Source of the DNA: QHWK01 sp035315685
Lineage (GTDB): Bacteria; Acidobacteriota; Vicinamibacteria; Vicinamibacterales; CAVVIG01
Direction: 5' to 3'
NCBI GenBank assembly: GCA_035315685.1
Contig: DATFXR010000568.1
Location: 1 to 5,229, forward strand
Length of the DNA stretch: 5,229 bases
Shown piece by piece: positions 1 through 4,716 of the stretch. The notes under the pieces were generated by a model, which saw only the letters and a program-made list of their open reading frames with translations, made no database searches and was not told where the DNA came from. The position numbers and the translations under genes were made by a program. Positions within the stretch are counted from its first letter, which is position 1. Each line of letters starts with the position of its first letter.

Positions 1-168
1 ATCACCCTCGAAGTAGCGCTCCACGCGGAGCCAGTGCATCGCGCGTCCGCGCGCCGCCTGCGCCGGCCCGACCGTCGGGATGTTGTTCTCGGCATGGCAC
101 GCGGTCACGCATGCACCGCAGCCGGTGCACTTGTCGAGATCCACCGCCATTCCCCATCGATGGGCCAT
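1..168 (-). CDS. 4Fe-4S ferredoxin-type subunit, ActB2/PsrB-like, C-terminus beyond window
   Basis: The first 56 residues are visible, from ATG 168-166 to the window edge, in an open frame too short and truncated to be obvious. It begins MAHRWGMAVDLDKC and carries a canonical C14-x2-C17-x2-C20-x3-C24 cluster motif (CTGCGACVTAC) followed by HAENNIP, the hallmark N-terminus of multi-cluster iron-sulfur subunits of the PsrB/DmsB/ActB2 type. These carry electrons between a membrane NrfD-like quinol-oxidising subunit and partners. No signal peptide is present, which is normal for subunits exported together with a Tat partner, here the ActB1-like protein just upstream. In many ACIII clusters this domain is fused to ActB1; here a stop codon and 87 bases separate them. 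The next gene beyond position 1 would be expected to encode an NrfD-like membrane protein; this cannot be seen. Confidence 0.88.
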   Translation of the reverse strand, partial: MAHRWGMAVDLDKCTGCGACVTACHAENNIPTVGPAQAARGRAMHWLRVERYFEGD

Positions 169-258
169 CAGTCAGTCCTCAGTCGCAAGTCGTCAGTCGC
201 AAGTCAGTCGCAGGTCCCCAGTCGCGAGTCCGCCGCAGTCGCCAGCCCCCAGTCCCTA
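169..258. repeat. GCGACTG-based short repeat array filling the gap before the ferredoxin-type gene
   Basis: The plus strand has five copies of CAGTCGC at 180-186, 194-200, 205-211, 219-225 and 236-242, spaced 14, 11, 14 and 17 bases apart. A 12-bp exact duplicate CAGTCGCAAGTC occurs at 180-191 and 194-205. Variant units (CAGTCCT, CCAGTCCC) fill the rest of the 87-base gap. On the minus strand the array starts with the stop TAG of the Mo-type gene and ends next to the start codon of the following gene. Confidence 0.85.
176..180 (-). promoter_or_regulatory. Shine-Dalgarno GAGGA for the ferredoxin-type gene, embedded in the repeat
   Basis: Minus-strand GAGGA is followed by seven bases (CTGACTG) and the ATG at 168-166. 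It supports this start over an internal ATG at 150-148 and is itself part of a GACTGAGGACTG repeat variant. Confidence 0.6.
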
Positions 259-2376
259 GCGAGCCTGACCCTCGTGCGGATGCTCCCGCATCTCGCCGGC
301 GAACATGATCAAGCTGCGGTCGGCATCGCCCGCGCGCGCGATTTTCACGCGCGTCGCCGCCCATGCGAGCGAGCCGGTCTGATCCACTGGCAGCGGCGCG
401 AGAATCGCGAGCGGGTTGACGCCGCGGCGGCTCGCGTACTGCGTGAACGTCTCGTGGCCCTGCCCGACCGGCATCGCGATCAGATCGGGTGCGATCGCCG
501 GGAAGATCATCGCCGGCGCGCGCACGGTCCCGTGCGACGAGGTGATGTCGACGAGATCGCCCTGCCTGATCTGCAGACGCTCGGCGGTCGCGGGGTTGAT
601 CTCCACGCAACTGCTCCACATCGCCGACGTCAGCGGATCGGGCATCTCCTGCAACCACGGCAGGTGGGCCGTCGAGCCATCGCCGAACTGCAGCGATTTG
701 TAGGGCAGGAAATAGAACGGGAACTGCGAGGCGTCTCCTTCGAAATGAGGCTCCGTGAACCTCACCGCCTCGCGCGACGGGGCTGTGGGCTGGGGACTGG
801 GGGCTGGCTGTGATTTGGCGAGCTCCTCCGCCGTCTTCCACGGCAGCGCCACCGGCGACTTCAGCTTCCCTGCGACGTCGATCAGCACGTCAGCGGTTGC
901 GCGCGTCTGATGCAGCGGCTTCATCACCGGACCGGCGACCGTCGTGTGGGCCTCGACGGACCCGGACTCCGGCGTCGTGTCCACCCACGACTCCAGAAAC
1001 GAGTGATCCGGCAGAATCAGATCGGCGAGCACACTGGTGTCGTCGACGAAGCTGCCGACGCTGACGATGAACGGCGCCCTCTCGAGCAGGTCGCGGACCT
1101 TGAGCGCCGTCGGTGCTCCGTGCACCGGGTTCGCTTCGTCGATCAGCACGACCTTGGCCGAGGCGAGACTCTGCATCGGCTGGGGACTCGACGATGCTGC
1201 GACACCGGGCGTGAAAAAGATCCCGCCCGGCTGTCCGACTGCGCCGAGCAGCTCGGTGAGCGCGTTGGCCGCCAGCGCGTGGAACAGACCATTCGTCTGC
1301 GCGAGCGGCGGCCCGCCCGCGACGGCGACCGCCGGCGCAAAGTCGACCAGCTCGCGCGCGAGCCGCTCGACGCGCCTTGCGGCGACGCCGGTGATCTGCT
1401 CGACTTTCGCCGGCGGATACTCGGCGAGACCGCCCGACCATCCGTCGACGGCCGCCGCGGCGCGTCCTCCGCCGGACGATCGCAGCTTGTTCGCGATGAT
1501 CACGTGCGCGAGGCCGAGCGCGAGTACGCCTTCGGTGCCCGGCTTGACCGGCACCCACTCGTCGGCGTTCGCGCCGGTCAGCGACATCCGCGACTCCACC
1601 TGTACGAGCTTGCCGCGCTGCTGCGGATGTCCCTGACGCATCTCGCCGTAGGCGGCGCTTTGTGCCACCGGCGAATTCCAGGTCCCGAGCAGATCGGCGC
1701 CGAATGAGATCACCAGTCGCGAGCGGGCAAGATCGATCGTCGGGAGCTGTTCATGGCCGAAGCTGATCGCGTTGGCCCGCCGCGCAACACCATCGTCCAT
1801 CGGTTCGAACACGATCGGCGCCGGCGCGCCGAACTTCGCCAGGAACTCCGCGACGAGCGCCGCGCGCCGGCTCCGCCGCGGCCGCGTCAGATACGCGAGC
1901 GACTTCTGATCGCCGGCGGCAGCCAGCGCATCCAGCCGGTTCACCAGCTCGCCGATCGCATCGTCCCAGCTCACCGGCTTGAAGTCGCCGGCGCCGCGAT
2001 TGCCGTTGCGCTTCATCGGCTGGGTCACCCGATCAGGGTGATAGGTGATCTGAATCGACGCCTGCCCGCGCGCGCACAGGCCACCGTGACTGATCGGATC
2101 CTTTGCCAGGCCTTCGAGCTTCTTCGCGACGCTCATCGTCACGACGCCGGCCTGCCCGTTGCGGGTCGTCTCGACGTCGGCCTGCATCACGCGGACGTTG
2201 ACGGCGCAGCCCGCCGCGCATGACGGGCACACACTCGGCTTCCACTCGGCAATGCCCGGCGACAGATCCTCGTCGGGTACGAAGCGGATCAGCTGGTGCT
2301 CCGGGTTCCCGCAACTCGCGAGCGTCGCGCTCGCTCCGCTGATCGCCGTGAGCCTGATGAAGTCTCTGCGCTCCAT
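256..2376 (-). CDS. Tat-exported molybdopterin oxidoreductase-type protein, ActB1-like
   Basis: 706 residues. The N-terminus reads MERRDFIRL, a twin-arginine motif, followed by a hydrophobic stretch and LASC (lipobox, Cys22), so it is probably a Tat-exported lipoprotein. Cys50, Cys53, Cys57 (CPSCAAGC) and Cys101 (GGLCARG) form the 4Fe-4S motif of the DMSO-reductase/MopB superfamily, with an unusually long 43-residue gap before the last Cys. Superfamily landmarks follow: VSWDDAIGELV (135-145), VKPGTEGVLALGLAH (277-291), GAVGQPGG (378-385), ADLILPDHSFLESW (451-464), and a C-terminal dinucleotide-binding-like domain (about 588-662) with MPVGQGHETFTQYASRRG, close to ActB of alternative complex III. 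Where Mo-binding relatives have a Cys or Sec ligand, MDDGVARRANAISFG (193-207) has none; there is an Asp pair instead. The only other Cys is 590. I infer a mainly structural or electron-transfer role without a thiolate-bound Mo. Residues 522-534 are a Pro/Ser/Gln linker encoded by a repeat. An in-frame TGA four codons upstream fixes this as the first ATG. Confidence 0.88.
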   Translation of the reverse strand: MERRDFIRLTAISGASATLASCGNPEHQLIRFVPDEDLSPGIAEWKPSVCPSCAAGCAVNVRVMQADVETTRNGQAGVVTMSVAKKLEGLAKDPISHGGLCARGQASIQITYHPDRVTQPMKRNGNRGAGDFKPVSWDDAIGELVNRLDALAAAGDQKSLAYLTRPRRSRRAALVAEFLAKFGAPAPIVFEPMDDGVARRANAISFGHEQLPTIDLARSRLVISFGADLLGTWNSPVAQSAAYGEMRQGHPQQRGKLVQVESRMSLTGANADEWVPVKPGTEGVLALGLAHVIIANKLRSSGGGRAAAAVDGWSGGLAEYPPAKVEQITGVAARRVERLARELVDFAPAVAVAGGPPLAQTNGLFHALAANALTELLGAVGQPGGIFFTPGVAASSSPQPMQSLASAKVVLIDEANPVHGAPTALKVRDLLERAPFIVSVGSFVDDTSVLADLILPDHSFLESWVDTTPESGSVEAHTTVAGPVMKPLHQTRATADVLIDVAGKLKSPVALPWKTAEELAKSQPAPSPQPTAPSREAVRFTEPHFEGDASQFPFYFLPYKSLQFGDGSTAHLPWLQEMPDPLTSAMWSSCVEINPATAERLQIRQGDLVDITSSHGTVRAPAMIFPAIAPDLIAMPVGQGHETFTQYASRRGVNPLAILAPLPVDQTGSLAWAATRVKIARAGDADRSLIMFAGEMREHPHEGQAR
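781..808 (-). repeat. GACTGGGG-type repeat inside the Mo-type coding sequence
   Basis: Plus-strand GGGACTGGGGGCTGGC at 793-808 is the exact reverse complement of 241-256 in the intergenic array. The neighbouring GGCTGGGGACT (788-798) recurs at 1178-1188, also within the gene. These segments encode PSPQP and SSPQP in the protein. Confidence 0.8.
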
Positions 2377-2581
2377 CGCTAACGCTCAGTCTCGGAGTCG
2401 GTCGGGTCGGTCATGTTGGCCGGGTGGGCCGGGTAGGTCGGAGGGCCACACCGACGCAGCGCATGGCTCACCCGATACGATGATGACCGACGCGACGTCA
2501 CATGATTGGGTTCACCCACCTGATTCGAATCCTCCGTTTTCCGACCTACCTGGCCTACCCGACCTACCTGACCCACCCGAC
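2377..2581. other. 205-base intergenic region between pentaheme and Mo-type genes
   Basis: Apart from the two 9-mer arrays, the 97-base spacer has no gene I can support. It holds a 10-bp perfect palindrome GATTCGAATC (2522-2531) and a short inverted repeat GGGTTCACCC (2508-2517). No T-tract terminator and no convincing -35/-10 pair was seen on the minus strand. No clear Shine-Dalgarno precedes the ATG at 2376; the only purine-rich sequence close by is GAGACTGAG. Confidence 0.7.
2398..2442 (+). repeat. Five tandem 9-bp repeats (consensus TNGGYCGGG), arm 2 of an inverted array
   Basis: Read on the plus strand from 2398: TCGGTCGGG, TCGGTCATG, TTGGCCGGG, TGGGCCGGG, TAGGTCGGA. Compared unit by unit with arm 1 (2584-2540, minus strand), 38 of 45 bases agree and the innermost unit is identical. 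The arms are separated by 97 bases (2443-2539), so RNA from either strand can form a long stem. The arm ends 21 bases before the start of the Mo-type gene. Confidence 0.9.
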
Positions 2582-2584
2582 CTA
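2540..2584 (-). repeat. Five tandem 9-bp repeats (consensus TRGGYCRGG), arm 1 of an inverted array
   Basis: Read on the minus strand from 2584, five consecutive 9-mers follow: TAGGTCGGG, TGGGTCAGG, TAGGTCGGG, TAGGCCAGG, TAGGTCGGA. The first triplet is the stop codon of the pentaheme cytochrome gene. The unit is also found in opposite orientation at 2398-2442. Confidence 0.9.
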
Positions 2585-3217
2585 GTAATGGCACGTGAGG
2601 CAATCGTTCGGTGCGCCCTTCTGCCGGTGGCATCCGACGCAGAACCCCATGTTGTGATCGACGACGCGCTCGGCCACTGTCTGATTCGCGAGGTCGCCAT
2701 GACAGACCGCGCAGTCGACGCTGGCCCGCACATGCGGGGCGTGTTGAAAGCGGACGTGCGCGGCATGCGTGAACCCGTAGACGCGCTGCCACGGAATCTC
2801 GACGCCTTTGGTCGAGTAGCCGGCCACTTCCTTGATCAGCGGCCGGTCCGTCGCGATCTGGTCGTGGCAGATCATGCACGTCTTCACGCTCGGAATACCG
2901 GCAATCGGCCCCTTTTCGACGGTCTCGTGACAATCGGTGCAGACCGCTTTCTTCGCGAGGTGCGTCTTGTGGGGAAACGGAATCGGCTGCTTCGCGGCCG
3001 GACGGACGTTGAAGAATTCCCGCGCAGCCTGACCGAAGGTCGCGCGCGCCGGCGTGTAGACCGGCGCAGACGCCGCGTCAGCGGGCGCGGAACTGCAGGC
3101 AGCAGCGAGCGCGGCGAGCGCCACGCACGCGGCGGCCCCCGCCGTTTGCGCTACGCGACGCCGCCGCCGCGCGACAACGGTAGCGGAGCCCCAGTGGGCT
3201 GCCGCCGCGATCGACAT
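2582..3217 (-). CDS. Pentaheme c-type cytochrome (cytochrome c3-like), ActA-like, probable lipoprotein
   Basis: A 211-residue protein starting at the ATG that overlaps the upstream stop as TAATG; a longer in-frame extension to 3367 would run inside the preceding gene and is rejected. Five CxxCH heme sites are visible: CTDCH (93-97), CMICH (114-118), CAVCH (169-173), CVGCH (193-197) and CLTCH (206-210). The last ends one residue before the stop. Extra histidines in FPHKTH (81-86) and FTHAAH (149-154) are the usual distal ligands of c3/c7-type multiheme folds. The N-terminus has a run of arginines (17-21), a hydrophobic segment and ALAAACSS with Cys41, a plausible though not ideal lipobox, so the protein is probably lipid-anchored on the periplasmic side. 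In alternative complex III the pentaheme ActA subunit takes electrons from the iron-sulfur subunit; the heme count and neighbours match. Its stop codon TAG is also the first triplet of a 9-bp tandem repeat downstream. Confidence 0.88.
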   Translation of the reverse strand: MSIAAAAHWGSATVVARRRRRVAQTAGAAACVALAALAAACSSAPADAASAPVYTPARATFGQAAREFFNVRPAAKQPIPFPHKTHLAKKAVCTDCHETVEKGPIAGIPSVKTCMICHDQIATDRPLIKEVAGYSTKGVEIPWQRVYGFTHAAHVRFQHAPHVRASVDCAVCHGDLANQTVAERVVDHNMGFCVGCHRQKGAPNDCLTCHY

Positions 3218-3630
3218 TACTTGGCCTGGAGGCTCCGGAGGTAGTTGACGACGTTCCAGATGTCGGTGTCCGACATCTTGCTCTTGAAGCCCTTCATGTC
3301 CATCTTCGGGCCGGCGCCGTTCTGAATGACGAGGAAGATCTCGCCATCGGTAGACCCTCGATCCCACTTGTCGTCGGTGAGATTCGACGGGTGCGTGCCT
3401 TCAGGCGCCATCGGACCGTTGCCCTTCGCATCGGCGCCGTGGCAGAAGCGGCAGTTTTTCTGGAACAGGCCCTGTCCCGCCTTGATCGATTCGGGCGACG
3501 AGGCAACCGGATTCTTCATCTTCTTGCCCTGCTCGCTGCCGCCGGGGTTCTGCGCCGAAAGCGGCGCTGCCAGTAGGGTGACGAGGGCGAACGCGAACAT
3601 GGCCATGACTGCAGGCGTAAAACGACGCAT
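3217..3630 (-). CDS. Monoheme class I c-type cytochrome, ActE-like
   Basis: A 137-residue exported cytochrome. The signal peptide has an n-region MRR, a hydrophobic segment (about 7-22) and LSA followed by QN (cleavage near residue 26). A single heme site C60-R-F-C63-H64 supplies covalent attachment and the proximal His. The distal ligand is probably Met110 or Met112 in GPKMDMKGF. The KMSDTDIWNVVNYLRSL tail (118-134) is the typical C-terminal helix of cytochrome c of the cbb3/class I type. Its size and linkage to a pentaheme cytochrome and a Mo-type protein fit the ActE-like monoheme cytochrome of alternative complex III, which passes electrons to a terminal oxidase or a soluble carrier. Its stop TAA overlaps the next ATG (TAATG), so the two cytochromes are almost certainly co-translated. 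In canonical act clusters the monoheme gene follows the pentaheme gene; here it precedes it. The cytochrome call is very safe; the ActE assignment rests on context. Confidence 0.9.
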   Translation of the reverse strand: MRRFTPAVMAMFAFALVTLLAAPLSAQNPGGSEQGKKMKNPVASSPESIKAGQGLFQKNCRFCHGADAKGNGPMAPEGTHPSNLTDDKWDRGSTDGEIFLVIQNGAGPKMDMKGFKSKMSDTDIWNVVNYLRSLQAK

Positions 3631-3641
3631 ATATCAGCGAT

Positions 3642-3647
3642 CTCCTT
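3642..3647 (-). promoter_or_regulatory. Shine-Dalgarno AAGGAG for the monoheme cytochrome c
   Basis: AAGGAG on the minus strand lies 11 bases before the ATG at 3630-3628. The spacing is slightly long but the match is strong, and it supports the chosen start, which also begins a clean signal peptide. Confidence 0.65.
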
Positions 3648-3671
3648 GTAAACGAGGATCGTGAGGTGCCG

Positions 3672-3700
3672 ATTCTATGCCAAACCCGGACCCGCGTGCA
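3672..3700 (-). promoter_or_regulatory. Possible sigma70-type promoter for the cytochrome/ACIII-like genes
   Basis: In the 132-base gap before the monoheme cytochrome, the minus strand shows TAGAAT (3677-3672), five of six matches to a -10 box. A weak TGCACG (3700-3695, three of six matches to -35) lies 17 bases upstream. This gap is the only AT-containing break in the first half of the gene series without repeats, so a promoter here is plausible. The -35 is poor, and sigma factor preferences of this organism are unknown. The genes may equally be read through from upstream. Confidence 0.3.
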
Positions 3701-3762
3701 GTGCGCACTTTTCGAGTCCGGCGGCTTACGGCCAGCGAATGGGATTTTCGGGCAGTGTCAGC

Positions 3763-4716
3763 TCAACGCGTGACGACGATCGTGACCTCTTCGTCGGCGA
3801 CGAGCGCGCCATCGTCGGCTCGGCAGCGCAGGACGTAGGTGCCCGGCTCGCTGAATGTGATGGTCACCGGTTGCTTGCCGTCCTCTGGAATCGGCGCGGC
3901 CGTCCATGCCGGCGCCCACGGCGAGTTCGCGCCGGCGCGCGTGTCCTCCCACGGTTTCACCTGCGGGGGGTCGAAGGTGACCCTGGCGCCGTCCGGCTGA
4001 CGGTAGACGAACCACGACACGTGCAGACCGAGGTTCTTGCCGACGGTGATCCGCGTCGGCGGCGACATGCCGGGGTTCTTCAGTGCCGCTGCGAGCGCGG
4101 GATCTTCGGCGGCGCGGGCCTGCGCGCGCTGAATCGCCTCGCGCGACGGGATGCGCCGCTTCGGGATCCCGTCGTCCTTCACGATGCTGACGGCGGTGAG
4201 CGTTTCACCGACTTTGACCGTGCGGGTCTTGATCTCCTCGATGCCGAGCGTCGGCGGCTGGTTGGACCGCGTCTCGGGACTGCTCGTGCCCGCGCCGAGC
4301 GCGCCGGTCTCCGATGCCCTCACGACGTTGTCCACGATGTAGTCGGGGCGCAGCGTCGCGTAGGCCTTCTCGGTCTTGCCGTGCGTGGTGAGCGTCCAGA
4401 TCAATTCGTCTTTTTCGCCGAAGTTCGCCGGCACCTTCACGCGGAACATGAAGCGGTTGCGGCGCGGCAGGAAGTGCGTCGGCTGTCCCTGGTCAGCGCC
4501 GCCGACATTGAAGCCATTGTCGGGACCGACCGGGACGTCGATCTCCTCCTCCCAGTTCCGGTTCATGTAACCGAAGAGGAAGTACTTCGTCCCGTTCGCG
4601 TCCTGCTCCCAGCCTTCGTACGCAGGTGCGACGTTCTGACCTTTCGTGTACGACAAGGATTGCGCGCCCGCATTCGCAGCGAGTGCGAGCAGCGCAATCG
4701 CGATCTGCTTCTTCAC
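3763..4716 (-). CDS. Secreted conserved protein of unknown function with Ig/PKD-like C-terminus
   Basis: The protein is 317 residues from a GTG start chosen for its Shine-Dalgarno and the one-base TAGTG overlap with the upstream stop. The N-terminus is a Sec-type signal peptide: KK, a hydrophobic run IAIALLALAANA, then AGA followed by QS (likely cleavage after residue 18). Residues about 30-130 carry a motif set I recognise from uncharacterised acidobacterial-type secreted proteins: EGWE (34-37), FGYMNRNWEEE (48-58), PVGPDN (62-67), GQPTHFLPRR (77-86) and ELIWTLT (104-110). A DDG at 181-183 follows a VGETL segment (169-173). The last 35 residues end in EPGTYVLRCRADDG and a valine-rich beta strand, like PKD or Ig-fold modules. 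No catalytic or heme motif is visible and there is a single Cys, near the C-terminus. The likely location is periplasm or outer surface. Linkage to the copper monooxygenase-like gene suggests a shared role, but no function can be assigned. Confidence 0.8.
   Translation of the reverse strand: MKKQIAIALLALAANAGAQSLSYTKGQNVAPAYEGWEQDANGTKYFLFGYMNRNWEEEIDVPVGPDNGFNVGGADQGQPTHFLPRRNRFMFRVKVPANFGEKDELIWTLTTHGKTEKAYATLRPDYIVDNVVRASETGALGAGTSSPETRSNQPPTLGIEEIKTRTVKVGETLTAVSIVKDDGIPKRRIPSREAIQRAQARAAEDPALAAALKNPGMSPPTRITVGKNLGLHVSWFVYRQPDGARVTFDPPQVKPWEDTRAGANSPWAPAWTAAPIPEDGKQPVTITFSEPGTYVLRCRADDGALVADEEVTIVVTR

Noticed and set aside
169..255. Possible CRISPR array
   Set aside because: The units are 7-12 bases, degenerate and irregularly spaced, with no 25-40 base repeat/unique-spacer alternation and no cas genes.
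34..813. Plus-strand 259-codon open frame across the left end
   Set aside because: It runs antisense through the ferredoxin-type gene, the repeat array and the end of the Mo-type gene, has no recognisable motif, and is Arg/His-rich as expected of a shadow.
2379..2460. Tiny minus-strand open frames (17 codons starting MRCVGV and 11 codons starting MTDPTD) just before the Mo-type gene
   Set aside because: They overlap as ATGA and end shortly before the ATG, which hints at a leader peptide. However, they lack Shine-Dalgarno sequences and their codons are mostly the 9-mer repeat.
2515..2545. GATTCGAATC resembling a tRNA T-loop
   Set aside because: Neither strand gives a 5-bp T-stem around the TTCGAAT loop, and no acceptor stem or anticodon arm can be formed nearby. 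It is simply a 10-bp palindrome.
2398..2584. MITE or insertion sequence with terminal inverted repeats
   Set aside because: No flanking target-site duplication is visible and the arms are internally tandem, unlike ordinary IS ends. Kept as an inverted repeat array without a mobile-element call.
2159..3244. Plus-strand 361-codon open frame
   Set aside because: It covers the antisense of the five-heme cytochrome and the 9-mer arrays; its composition is repeat- and Arg-derived with no domain.
3710..3762. Rho-independent terminator after the secreted protein gene
   Set aside because: Only a weak GGC/GCC stem is present on the minus strand, with no following T-tract.
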